From assembly GCF_947502895.1 (NCBI RefSeq), contig NZ_CANNBM010000001.1, forward strand, positions 248,001-312,000: DNA of 64,000 bases, read 5' to 3'. Origin of the DNA: an uncultured Sulfitobacter sp. (GTDB lineage Bacteria; Pseudomonadota; Alphaproteobacteria; Rhodobacterales; Rhodobacteraceae). Each line of letters starts with the position of its first letter. The stretch's first letter is position 1. This document shows, piece by piece, positions 26,634 to 35,405 of this stretch. The notes beneath the pieces are model-generated. The model saw only the letters and a list, made by a program, of their open reading frames with translations. It did no database searches and was not told the DNA's origin. The position numbers and the translations under genes are program-made.

Positions 26634-26786
26634 AGCAGCCTCCTGTCCGGTGTCGCGCTTAGATTGGCAATCATGCCCTGCTTTAGCAAGGCGCTGCGCA
26701 GACCGTCACTGGCAACGCGCATAACTAATCAATGGACATCACCGCACCACTCGCACCAAGATCACCCAAATTCAGGAGGATCCAAC

Positions 26787-27761
26787 ATGGCACTTACCGC
26801 AATCATCGAAACCCACGGCGGGCCGGAACAGTTCAAACTGGTCGACCGCGAGGTCGGCGCACCACAGACAGGCGAAGTGCGCATCGCCCACAAAGCAATC
26901 GGGCTGAACTTTATCGATGTATACCAGCGCACGGGTCTCTACCCCATGCAGCTGCCCCATGCGATGGGCATGGAAGCCGCAGGCGTGATCGAGGCTGTGG
27001 GCGAAGGTGTTACACATCTCAAAGTAGGCGACCGTGCCGCTTATGCCTCTAACCCGCCTGGCGCATATGCCGAGGCGCGCGTTATGCCTGCCGCGCAGGT
27101 CTGCCCCTTGCCTGACGGGATTTCTTTTGAGCAAGGCGCTGCAATGATGCTGAAAGGGATGACGGTTGAATATCTGTTTCACCGCACCAGCCCGCTGAAA
27201 TCAGGCGACACGGTTTTGTTCCATGCGGCGGCGGGCGGTGTCGGGTTGTTGGCCTGTCAATGGGCGCGGTCCGAGGGGATTACGCTGATCGGAACAGCAG
27301 GCACTGACGAGAAATGCAAGCTGGCGCTGGATCACGGGGCAAGCCATTGCCTGAACTACCGCACCTCAGATTGGGCCGCAGCCGTACGCGATCTGACCGA
27401 AGGACGTGGTGTTGATGTGGTGATGGACGCCGTGGGCAAGGATACGTTCGAAGGCTCGCTCGCCTCGCTCAAGCCGTTGGGAATGATGATGTCCTTTGGC
27501 AACGCATCGGGGCCGGTACCGCCATTCGATCTGGGCATACTGGGGCGGATGGGGTCGCTGAAACTGACGCGCCCTACCTTGTTCACCCATATCAACGACC
27601 ATGCAACCTGTCAGGCTATGGCACAACATCTCGCACAAAAGGTGCTGGACGGTGATGTGAAGATTAATATCGGACAGCGATTTGCCCTGCGCGACGTCGC
27701 CAAAGCGCATACTGCATTAGAGGCCCGCAGCACCACAGGCTCCACCGTGCTGGAGGTATAG
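26787..27761 (+). CDS. NADPH:quinone oxidoreductase (zeta-crystallin type)
   Basis: A 324-residue zinc-free medium-chain dehydrogenase/reductase. It has GMEAAGVIEAVGEGV, the NADPH-binding glycine motif HAAAGGVGLLACQWA, and the C-terminal GRFALRDVAKAHTALE-like segment (here IGQRFALRDVAKAHTALEAR). No catalytic or structural zinc cysteines are visible, as expected for quinone reductases. AGGAGG lies eight bases upstream of the chosen ATG; a longer frame from 26598 would span the promoter. It is followed by an Old Yellow Enzyme homologue 45 bases downstream, so both reductases are probably co-transcribed. Confidence 0.9.
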   Translation: MALTAIIETHGGPEQFKLVDREVGAPQTGEVRIAHKAIGLNFIDVYQRTGLYPMQLPHAMGMEAAGVIEAVGEGVTHLKVGDRAAYASNPPGAYAEARVMPAAQVCPLPDGISFEQGAAMMLKGMTVEYLFHRTSPLKSGDTVLFHAAAGGVGLLACQWARSEGITLIGTAGTDEKCKLALDHGASHCLNYRTSDWAAAVRDLTEGRGVDVVMDAVGKDTFEGSLASLKPLGMMMSFGNASGPVPPFDLGILGRMGSLKLTRPTLFTHINDHATCQAMAQHLAQKVLDGDVKINIGQRFALRDVAKAHTALEARSTTGSTVLEV

Positions 27762-27805
27762 GCCGCCAAAAACACAGACCCTGCAAATTTGGAACAGGAT
27801 ACCAC

Positions 27806-28951
27806 ATGACAAACGCGCCGCATCTTTTTGAGCCGATGACCCTTCGGGGTATCCAGACACGCAACCGTGTCGTTATCTCGCCGATGTGCCAATATTCGGC
27901 CCATGAGGGGCATATGGATGATTGGCACCTTGTACATTTGGGCCGTTTTGCAACGGGGGGCGCAGGTATCGTCTTTACCGAGGCCACGGCAGTGCAAAAA
28001 TCAGGCCGCATCACCCATGGTTGCCCCGGCTTATGGGCCGACAGCCAGATCACAGGCCATGCAAGGGTAGCGCAATTTGCGCTGCAACACGGCGCAATCC
28101 CTGCGATCCAATTAGCACATGCTGGCCGCAAGGGCGGGATGCAGCGACCTTGGTTTGGCAATGGCCCACTGAACGCGGATGATTTCGCCCGTGGGGATAT
28201 GCCTTGGACCCCACTCGGACCATCGCCCGTTCCTGTTGCCGAGGGCTGGCCTGTCCCGCATGAGATGACCCAGACACAGATCAACGAACTGATCGGCGAC
28301 TTCGTCTCTGCCGCGCGGCGCGCGTTGGCGGCGGGGTATAAGATTGCTGAAATTCACGGCGCCCACGGCTATTTGCTGCACAGCTTCCTGTCGCCACTCT
28401 CGAACCGGCGAAGCGATCAATACGGCGGCGATCTGGATGGCCGTATACGGCTGGCGCTGGAGATCACCCAAGCCGTACGGGATATCTGGCCGGATGAGCT
28501 GCCGCTCTTCTTTCGCACCTCAGCCGTTGACGGGACTCCGGAGGGCTGGACGCTGGACGATACAGTGGTTCTGGCCAATAAGCTGAAAGCAATCGGCGTG
28601 GATGTGATGGATTGTTCTTCCAGCGGCATCGCCGGCTCCGCAACCGCAGGCAGCCCCAAGAAACGCCAGCCCGGATTTCAGGTTGAATACGCAGCACGCG
28701 TCCGTACGGATGCGAAGATGGCAACAATGGCCGTGGGCCTCATCACACATGCCCAGCAGGCAGAACAGATCTTGGCGCAGGGTCATGCAGACCTGATTGC
28801 ATTGGGGCGCGAGGCATTGGTCAACCCCATGTGGGCACTGCATGCGGCCCGTGATCTGGGCCATGATATTGCATTTGAGAACTGGCCCGAACAATCGGGG
28901 TGGTGGCTGGCAAGTCGTCAAAAGACATCAGAGTTTTACCAACCTGATTGA
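27806..28951 (+). CDS. Old Yellow Enzyme-family NADH:flavin oxidoreductase (YqjM-like)
   Basis: A 381-residue FMN-dependent ene-reductase barrel. PMCQYSA near the N-terminus matches the YqjM-class FMN site; the His/His substrate pair lies in EIHGAHGYLLHSFLSP; SPLSNRRSDQYGG and the C-terminal ALGREALVNPMW complete the signature. These enzymes reduce activated C=C bonds of enones or nitro-olefins. A second paralogue is at 41910-43010. It follows the quinone oxidoreductase gene on the same strand. Physiological substrates of the family are mostly unknown. Confidence 0.9.
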   Translation: MTNAPHLFEPMTLRGIQTRNRVVISPMCQYSAHEGHMDDWHLVHLGRFATGGAGIVFTEATAVQKSGRITHGCPGLWADSQITGHARVAQFALQHGAIPAIQLAHAGRKGGMQRPWFGNGPLNADDFARGDMPWTPLGPSPVPVAEGWPVPHEMTQTQINELIGDFVSAARRALAAGYKIAEIHGAHGYLLHSFLSPLSNRRSDQYGGDLDGRIRLALEITQAVRDIWPDELPLFFRTSAVDGTPEGWTLDDTVVLANKLKAIGVDVMDCSSSGIAGSATAGSPKKRQPGFQVEYAARVRTDAKMATMAVGLITHAQQAEQILAQGHADLIALGREALVNPMWALHAARDLGHDIAFENWPEQSGWWLASRQKTSEFYQPD

Positions 28952-29174
28952 CAGCAATTTGCAGCAAGCATCGCGGCTGACATCTTTGCGGGCGGAAATC
29001 GTTGGCCTAGGGGCTAGCGAGGCACCGGCCAGCCTACGCCACGCCACGCGGTAAAGCGCATCCTAAGCAGCGGTAATCCCGCGGCCAGTACCAGCACTGC
29101 GAGATAGACAAACCAACGTATTCTTTGAATATTTCAGAAGAGTAGAAGCAACATCAAAAACGGAGGCACACAAA

Positions 29175-30176
29175 ATGAAATCCAGAACACTGGTCAAGGA
29201 CGGGGCAGGTATCCATCCGGTCGGGATCGGGGCCATGTCATTTTCAAACTTTTACGGCCCCACGACCGAAGCTCAGAGCATAGCGATCCTTGATGCGGCA
29301 ATGGACGCGGGTGTGAATCACATCGACACGGCAAATGTCTATGGCATTGGCACGTCCGAGACGGTGATCGGCACCTACCTCAAGAGCAATCCCGAGGCCA
29401 AGGACCACTTCACAATCGCCACCAAAGGTGCGATTTCCCGCGCGCCCGATGGCAGCGGCAACATAATTGATAACTCAGCCCAGCATCTTGAGGCCGCACT
29501 GGACAGCAGTCTCAAGCGTCTGGGCCTCGAAGCCGTTGATCTTTATTATGTGCATCGTCTTGATGCCCGCATACCGATTGAAGAAGTTGCACAGACCCTC
29601 GGTCGCTTTGTCAAAGCGGGCAAAGCCAAAGCCATCGGGTTTTCCGAAATTGCCCCCACATCGCTACGCCGCGCGCATGCAGTGCATCCTGTCGCGGCGG
29701 TGCAGTCTGAATACTCGCTCTCTACCCGCTCACCCGAGATGGGATTGGTCCAGACCTGTGCAGAGTTGGGTACTGCTTTGGTTGCTTTCTCGCCCGTGGG
29801 TAGGTCGTTTCTGACGGACACACCACTGAGCCATGAAGCGGTGCAAGACCTGCCCTTTTTGGTGAATAACCCCCGTTTTATGCAGCCAAATTATGACGCG
29901 AACATCGCCGCTGTTGCCCCGTTTCAGGCGCTTGCCGTCGATATGGGCCTATCGACTGCGGGCCTTGCTATTGCTTGGGTGCTGGCACAGGGGGAACATA
30001 TAATCCCGATCCCCGGCACACGCTCTGTAAACCATCTGCGCCAGTTGCTCCAAGGGGCCAACCGCCCCCTAACCGACGATGAATTGCGCGAGATAGAGCG
30101 TGTCCTTCCGATCGGCTGGGCACATGGCGACCGCTATTCAGTAGCGCAGTGGGCTGGCCCTGAAAGATACTGCTAA
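29175..30176 (+). CDS. Aldo/keto reductase
   Basis: A 333-residue (beta/alpha)8 NADPH-dependent reductase. The catalytic tetrad contexts are visible: Asp and Tyr in HIDTANVYGIGTSE, Lys in IATKGAI, His in YYVHRLD. The cofactor end IPIPGTRSVNHLRQ is typical of the AKR subfamily of YajO/GSP69-like enzymes. AACGGAGGCAC upstream of the ATG is a good ribosome-binding site. The 223-base gap before it makes an independent promoter likely. It belongs to a cluster of general aldehyde/enone reductases. Confidence 0.9.
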   Translation: MKSRTLVKDGAGIHPVGIGAMSFSNFYGPTTEAQSIAILDAAMDAGVNHIDTANVYGIGTSETVIGTYLKSNPEAKDHFTIATKGAISRAPDGSGNIIDNSAQHLEAALDSSLKRLGLEAVDLYYVHRLDARIPIEEVAQTLGRFVKAGKAKAIGFSEIAPTSLRRAHAVHPVAAVQSEYSLSTRSPEMGLVQTCAELGTALVAFSPVGRSFLTDTPLSHEAVQDLPFLVNNPRFMQPNYDANIAAVAPFQALAVDMGLSTAGLAIAWVLAQGEHIIPIPGTRSVNHLRQLLQGANRPLTDDELREIERVLPIGWAHGDRYSVAQWAGPERYC

Positions 30177-30254
30177 CAACCAAAACAACGCGCCGCGCTG
30201 GCAGCAAACCATGTCTAGGTTGCTTTGCGCAGCAGATCGGTCCTATCTCGCTAG

Positions 30255-30686
30255 TTATCGGACGACATGTACCGAACAAGTAGCATGGCGCACCACGCGG
30301 GCAGCGTTGGGACCCAGCAGATAGTCTGCAAGGTCGGCCCGATGCGCGCCCACGACGATAAGCGATGGTTTGGTTTCGCGCGCAAGCTTGAGCACTTCTT
30401 CATAGGCGCGGCCCGTGGCGATGACGTGTCTGACCTTTTCATTCTGGGCGGCATCCAGTGCTGTGGTGACTAGCGCGTTAAGGTGCTCTTTGGCCTCTTC
30501 CATCATCTTGTCGTGATGGTCGGCCCGAAAGGCCGCCCCCACCCTGCTCATCCCGAAATCAGGCACAACCGCGATTACGTCAAGCTGTGCGCCGTCCAGC
30601 GCGGCCAGTTGGGCCGCCTTGCGGATCACGTCAAGATCGGACTCACCGTTACTGACGTCAACGGCACAAAGAACTGAATTGTTCAT
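30255..30686 (-). CDS. Universal stress protein (UspA family)
   Basis: A 143-residue single-domain Usp protein. The N-terminal VLCAVDVSNG and the C-terminal VVGAHRADLADYLLGPNAARVVRHATCSVHVVR form the nucleotide-binding site; GPNA replaces the usual GSV/TA. The start overlaps the stop of the TRAP permease by ATGA, so it is co-translated with it. A Usp encoded with a TRAP transporter has precedent: TeaD of the Halomonas ectoine TRAP system is a Usp that modulates transport. A similar regulatory role here is inference. Confidence 0.9.
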   Translation of the reverse strand: MNNSVLCAVDVSNGESDLDVIRKAAQLAALDGAQLDVIAVVPDFGMSRVGAAFRADHHDKMMEEAKEHLNALVTTALDAAQNEKVRHVIATGRAYEEVLKLARETKPSLIVVGAHRADLADYLLGPNAARVVRHATCSVHVVR

Positions 30687-33289
30687 GCTGGAACTCCTTC
30701 ACGGGACATACGGGCGCGTTGCAAGAAAGCAATGAAGAACAAGAAGATCAGCGCCGGAATAAAGACAAGCTCTTTTGGCATCTGATCTGCCGGTGCATTG
30801 ACCGATGCAATCTGCACGGGATCATCACCATAGAAATCAAAGCTGGAGAGGCTGTCGGAGAAAGGCGAACCAAAAGCAGGCTCATCCATTTTCGCCAAAC
30901 CGTCTTCTTCGATCAAAAGCAGGCCCGAGGCTGCGAGGCGCTCATCGGCAGAGCCTTCGCTGACAGGCAAAACCAAAGTGGTTTCCTTTGTCTCGCCCGT
31001 ATCAATGTCGGGGCCAGAAACAACCAGCCTTATCTCGTCGCCCGTCGTGGCATTGCCCAGTGCCGTTGCGAACATCGCAGGCTCAACCTGCTGGAACGGT
31101 GGCTGTATGCGGTCCATCACAAAATCGGGACGGAACAAGACGAAGGCCACAAGGATCAAGGCAATACTCTCGTAGATGCGGCTTTTGGTCAGGAACCAAC
31201 CCATTGTGCCTGCGGTGAACACAAGGATCGCAATGGAGGCTGTGACAAAGACCAATATACCCTGCGCCCATGTCACATCTATCAGCAACAGATCTGTGTT
31301 GAAGATAAACACAAATGGCAAAGCCACGGTGCGCAGGCTGTAGAAGAAGGCGACAAAGCCTGTCTTGATCGCATCCCCGCCAGACACGGCAGCTGCTGCA
31401 AAACTGGCAAGACCCACGGGCGGGGTCACGTCGGCCATGATACCAAAGTAGAACACGAACAAATGCACAGCGATCAACGGTACAATCAGTCCCGATTGCG
31501 CCCCCAACTCGACCACAACACCTGCCATAAGCGACGATACAACGATATAGTTCGCCGTTGTCGGCAGACCCATCCCGAGGATGAGCGACAACAGCCCCAC
31601 CATCACAAGCATCAAGATCAGATTACCGCCCGACAGGAACTCTACCAGATCAGCCATAACCTGACCGACACCTGTCAGCGTCACAGTCCCTACAATAACA
31701 CCTGCTGTCGCAGTCGCCAGACCGATACCGATCATATTGCGCGCCCCGTCGATCAGGCCCTGAATCAGATCGCCAACGCCCTGCTTGAAGGCATTGACCG
31801 TCTCGTTCTCGCCACGAAAGATTGACTTCAGTGGTCGTTGGGTGAGCAGGATCACAAAGAGCAGCATAGTCGCCCAGAAGGCGGACAGGCCCGGTGATTT
31901 CTGCTCGATCATCAGGAAATAAACCAGCACCACAATGGGCAGCAGGAAATAGAGGCCCGATTTATAGATTTCGCCAACAACCGGCAGCTCGACTTCTGCT
32001 GCGTTGGGGTCATCAGGCTCCAGATCAGGCACGGTAGAGGCGAGGTACAAGAGGGCCGCATAACCGCCGAAAATCAACACAGACATGACGAGGCCCGCAG
32101 CATCACCCGCAGCCGCGGCAACCCAGCCCACAGGAAACTGGACGCCATAGCAAAGTGCTGCAAACCCGATAAAGAAGGCCATCATGCCGCCAATCGTCTT
32201 GCCCATAGAGACAACGCGGTTCCCCAGCGTTGGCATGTTGTTCTTCACCGCTTCGAGGTGCACGATATAGACCAACGCGATATATGAAATCGTTGCAGGC
32301 AAGAAGGCATGTGTGATGACTTCCACATAAGAAATGCCCACATACTCCACCATCAAAAAGGCCGCAGCCCCCATGACGGGCGGCATGATCTGTCCGTTGA
32401 CCGAAGAGGCAACCTCAACCGCGCCTGCCTTTTCCGACGAAAATCCTACCCGTTTCATCAGCGGAATAGTGAATGTGCCTGTGGTGACAACATTCGCGAT
32501 AGAAGAGCCGGAGATCAGACCGGTCGCAGCAGAGCCTACAACGGCTGCTTTAGCCGGACCGCCCTTGAGGTGGCCCAGCGCGCCAAACGCCATCTTGATA
32601 AAGTAATTGCCCGCCCCTGCCTTATCCAACAAGGCACCGAATAGCACAAAAAGGAACACGAATTTGGTCGAAACGCCTAACGCGATACCAAAGACCCCTT
32701 CGGAGGTGATCCACATATGGCTCATCGCTTTTTTCAGCGAGGCCCCTTTCCAGCGGATTACATCAGGCACCAGTTCGGACGAGCCGAAGAACACGTAGCC
32801 GAGGAAAATCGTGGCGATGATCGCCATTGCCGGGCCAAGCGCGCGGCGCGCGCCCTCAAACAGGATCAACAGGCCCGCAAGTGCAAACCATTTGTCCATA
32901 TCGTCAGCCAGACCGCCTGCATCCACGATCTTTTGATAAAAGACAAAGCCGTACATGGCAATGAAAGCACCCATCAGCCCAAGGAACCAATCCGCCATCG
33001 GGATGTATGCGCGCGGGCTCGACTTGAACGCGGGATAGGCCATGAAGGCCAGAAAGACAGCAAAGGCCAGATGGATCTGGCGCGAATTATTAATGACATC
33101 ACCGGGGAACACATAGTTGGCCAGTGGCGAGGCCAGCAACACTTGGAACAATGACCAGACAACAGCGACAACAGCCAGCAGTGTGCCTACTCCTCCCGCG
33201 GGGTCGCGCGCGCCTGCGTCAGAGGATGCTACAAGATCTTGCAACTCTTCTTCTGTTAACGGACGGTTTTTGGGTGTCTGATCAGCCAT
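30683..33289 (-). CDS. TRAP transporter fused 4TM/12TM permease, TAXI type (DctQM fusion)
   Basis: An 868-residue inner-membrane protein. The N-terminal four-helix small-subunit region is followed by the 12-helix DctM-like module (AAVVGSAATGLISGSSIANVVTTGTFTIPLMKRVGF, then LGMGLPTTANYIV and ADVTPPVGLASFAAAAVSGG). A long C-terminal region of about 200 residues beyond the M domain resembles DUF3394. This is the classical fused permease that works with TAXI-family binding proteins in Na+-driven uptake of small organic acids. The binding protein gene is 138 bases upstream, separated by a hairpin. The Usp gene overlaps its end. The substrate is not known. Confidence 0.93.
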   Translation of the reverse strand: MADQTPKNRPLTEEELQDLVASSDAGARDPAGGVGTLLAVVAVVWSLFQVLLASPLANYVFPGDVINNSRQIHLAFAVFLAFMAYPAFKSSPRAYIPMADWFLGLMGAFIAMYGFVFYQKIVDAGGLADDMDKWFALAGLLILFEGARRALGPAMAIIATIFLGYVFFGSSELVPDVIRWKGASLKKAMSHMWITSEGVFGIALGVSTKFVFLFVLFGALLDKAGAGNYFIKMAFGALGHLKGGPAKAAVVGSAATGLISGSSIANVVTTGTFTIPLMKRVGFSSEKAGAVEVASSVNGQIMPPVMGAAAFLMVEYVGISYVEVITHAFLPATISYIALVYIVHLEAVKNNMPTLGNRVVSMGKTIGGMMAFFIGFAALCYGVQFPVGWVAAAAGDAAGLVMSVLIFGGYAALLYLASTVPDLEPDDPNAAEVELPVVGEIYKSGLYFLLPIVVLVYFLMIEQKSPGLSAFWATMLLFVILLTQRPLKSIFRGENETVNAFKQGVGDLIQGLIDGARNMIGIGLATATAGVIVGTVTLTGVGQVMADLVEFLSGGNLILMLVMVGLLSLILGMGLPTTANYIVVSSLMAGVVVELGAQSGLIVPLIAVHLFVFYFGIMADVTPPVGLASFAAAAVSGGDAIKTGFVAFFYSLRTVALPFVFIFNTDLLLIDVTWAQGILVFVTASIAILVFTAGTMGWFLTKSRIYESIALILVAFVLFRPDFVMDRIQPPFQQVEPAMFATALGNATTGDEIRLVVSGPDIDTGETKETTLVLPVSEGSADERLAASGLLLIEEDGLAKMDEPAFGSPFSDSLSSFDFYGDDPVQIASVNAPADQMPKELVFIPALIFLFFIAFLQRARMSREGVPA

Positions 33290-33392
33290 GGTCTTTTGTC
33301 CCCCTAGAGTAGCAGTTCAAACTGCATTTGTTTTTATGGGTCGTGTGTTTTTGAGTCGCGTAAATGCAGCATCGAAATTGTCTGGTTCGAAA

Positions 33393-33417
33393 CGGAGGGG
33401 CAAAATTCGCCCCTCCG
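33393..33417 (-). terminator. Intercistronic hairpin after the TAXI binding-protein gene
   Basis: CGGAGGGGC and GCCCCTCCG form a perfect 9-base stem with a 7-base loop. It lies just after the binding-protein stop and before the permease gene. Only a short T-stretch follows, so it more likely stabilises the upstream mRNA or partially terminates, raising binding protein over permease. Confidence 0.6.
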
Positions 33418-33427
33418 ACAAGCGCGA

Positions 33428-34396
33428 TCAGTCGATCAGGCCAGCTTCTTTGTAGTACTTCATTGCACCGGGGTGCAGAGGTGCTGACAGGCCAGCCGTT
33501 GCCATTTCCTTGGGATCAAGGTTGGCAAATGCGGGGTGCAGCTTTTTGAAGTCTTCGATATTTTCCATCACGGATTTCACGACCTGATAAACCGCTTCGT
33601 CCGATACATCAGTCGATGTCACGAATGTCGCACCTACACCGAATGTCGCGGTATCCGCATCGCTGCCCCTGTACATGCCACCTGGAATTTTCGCAGAGCG
33701 GTAGAAGGAGTTGTCGTTAATCAGGCTGTCTACTTCTGCACCGCTGACCGTGACCAATACGGAATCGCAAGCTGTTGTTGCTTCTTGAATGGAGCCGGAG
33801 GGGTGGCCAACGGTGTAGACCATCGCGTCGATCTGGTTGTCACACAGGGCTGCTGACTGCTCGGCCGCTTTCAGCTCGGTTGCGAGCGCGAAGTCATCGG
33901 TGCTCCAGCCTTTGGCTTCCAGCAGTACTTCCATCGTGCCGCGCTGGCCGGAACCGGGGTTGCCGATATTCACGCGTTTGCCTTTGAGATCATCAAAAGA
34001 CGTGATGCCGGCATCTGCACGGGCCACGACCGTAAAGGGCTCAGGGTGTACGGAGAACACCGCACGCAAGCCTTCAAACGCGCCTGCATCTTCAAATTTG
34101 GATGTGCCGTTATATGCGTGGTACTGCCAGTCCGACTGGGCAACACCGAACTCCAGCTCGCCTTCGCGGATGGTGTTGATGTTGTAAACCGAGCCGCCAG
34201 TCGATTCGACGGAGCAACGGATGCCGTGCTCTTTGCGGCCCTTATTGACCAGACGGCAGATCGCGCCGCCCGTCGGGTAATACACACCGGTCACGCCACC
34301 AGTACCGATTGTGATAAATTCTTCTGCATAGGCCGCAGGTGCCATCATCGCCCCTACAGCAAAGGCCGCGAGTGAGATTTTAAGGTTTTTGGACAT
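33428..34396 (-). CDS. TAXI-family TRAP solute-binding protein
   Basis: A 322-residue periplasmic protein with a signal peptide (about residues 1-24, cleavage after AYA). The TAXI hallmarks are FITIGTGGVTGVYYPTGGAICRLVN and GVAQSDWQY near the N-terminus and RVNIGNPGSGQRGTMEVLLE in the middle. ATG 34396 is preferred because AGGGAGAA precedes it and the signal peptide then starts correctly. It lies 10 bases after the RpiR-type regulator gene and before the fused permease, so the regulator, receptor, permease and Usp form one unit. Confidence 0.93.
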   Translation of the reverse strand: MSKNLKISLAAFAVGAMMAPAAYAEEFITIGTGGVTGVYYPTGGAICRLVNKGRKEHGIRCSVESTGGSVYNINTIREGELEFGVAQSDWQYHAYNGTSKFEDAGAFEGLRAVFSVHPEPFTVVARADAGITSFDDLKGKRVNIGNPGSGQRGTMEVLLEAKGWSTDDFALATELKAAEQSAALCDNQIDAMVYTVGHPSGSIQEATTACDSVLVTVSGAEVDSLINDNSFYRSAKIPGGMYRGSDADTATFGVGATFVTSTDVSDEAVYQVVKSVMENIEDFKKLHPAFANLDPKEMATAGLSAPLHPGAMKYYKEAGLID

Positions 34397-34406
34397 CAGT
34401 TTCTCC

Positions 34407-35288
34407 CTAGTTGATGTTTTGGTTCGCTTGCTCGTCCCAGACTTCGCCAAGACGGCGATTTCTTAGCTCTACTTCCGCGATACGCGCACGAGCAGGTGCT
34501 CCGGCGCGACCTGCAACCATCGCGATCATGACCTCACATAACACGATTGTCACCGCGTAAGACGAAAAGAAATTGTGGCTATGGGTCGGCACAATGAAAT
34601 GCGCCGACGCGTGTGGCAGGGCCGGACAGGTATGTGTGTCGGTAATTACGATCACAAATACGCCCGCCGCATGGGCTTCGCATGCCGCATTGAGGGCGTT
34701 GTTCGCAAACGGTGGCTTGGTCATGACAATCAGCACGTCGCCATCTGTCATCCCGACCAGACCACTGGCCAAGGATGCCCCCATACGGCTGGCCATTGCC
34801 CATTTGTCGCTAATGAAACTGGCCATGTATGTCAGATATTCCGCCGCGCCCGTCGACCCTAAGGCCCCAGCGACCAAAACCCGCCGCGCGCTGTGCAAAC
34901 GCTCCACGCAGGTTTCAAGCATGGCATCGTCAATCGCGGCTCCCAACCCTTGCAGGTTGGCCGCGCAATCCATCACGTGTTGGTGCAGAAATCCCTGCCC
35001 CCCTTCTCCATGTTGCTGTTGCAGTGCCTCAACCCGATGCGAAAATGAATTGGCAGGCTGCATTGCCTTGCGCAAAACATCGCGCAGGTCCTCATAGCTG
35101 TCATACCCCAATGCCGTCGACATCCGCGAAAACGTAGCAGGCGACAAGCCCGCGTCTTTTGAGAGCGTGCGGAGACTTCGGGTCGCTGCATCAATCGGGT
35201 GGGCCACAATATAATCCGCAGCCTCCTTCAGCTTGGCGCTGAGAGATGCGTATTTTTGCGACAGTTGGTGTTCAAACGACAGACTCAA
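34407..35288 (-). CDS. RpiR-family (HTH-SIS) transcriptional regulator
   Basis: A 293-residue regulator. The N-terminal HTH_6 domain includes RSLRTLSKDAGLSPATFSRMSTALGYDSYEDLRDVL, and a C-terminal sugar-isomerase (SIS) domain includes RVLVAGALGSTGAAEYLTYMASFI and DVLIVMTKPPFANNAL. RpiR proteins sense phosphosugars or other ligands through the SIS domain. It is first in the TAXI-TRAP unit and divergent from the aminotransferase across 117 bases, which suggests that it controls both import and transamination of the same compound. Confidence 0.92.
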   Translation of the reverse strand: MSLSFEHQLSQKYASLSAKLKEAADYIVAHPIDAATRSLRTLSKDAGLSPATFSRMSTALGYDSYEDLRDVLRKAMQPANSFSHRVEALQQQHGEGGQGFLHQHVMDCAANLQGLGAAIDDAMLETCVERLHSARRVLVAGALGSTGAAEYLTYMASFISDKWAMASRMGASLASGLVGMTDGDVLIVMTKPPFANNALNAACEAHAAGVFVIVITDTHTCPALPHASAHFIVPTHSHNFFSSYAVTIVLCEVMIAMVAGRAGAPARARIAEVELRNRRLGEVWDEQANQNIN

Positions 35289-35330
35289 GCTCGAATATCC
35301 CCCGAAATCTCGCCTTACTAGAATGTTCCA

Positions 35331-35370
35331 TCTGTTTCACGTCTTGTCAACTTCAGAGGCGTCTGTTTCA
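35331..35370. promoter_or_regulatory. Direct repeats TCTGTTTCA in the RpiR/aminotransferase promoter region
   Basis: TCTGTTTCA occurs at 35331-35339 and 35362-35370, 31 bases apart, close to three helical turns, so both copies face the same side of the DNA. CTGTTTCAG around the second copy is nearly palindromic. This is a candidate binding site for the RpiR-type regulator. Confidence 0.4.
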
Positions 35371-35405
35371 GTACAGCGATACCAAGACACATAAGGACGC
35401 AGACC

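Noticed and set aside
28952..29174. Short minus-strand hydrophobic frame (about 39 residues, WFVYLAVLVLAAGLPLLRMR) between two reductase genes
   Set aside because: It has no normal start codon and no ribosome-binding site; an upstream TGA limits it. It could be a remnant but cannot be supported as a gene.
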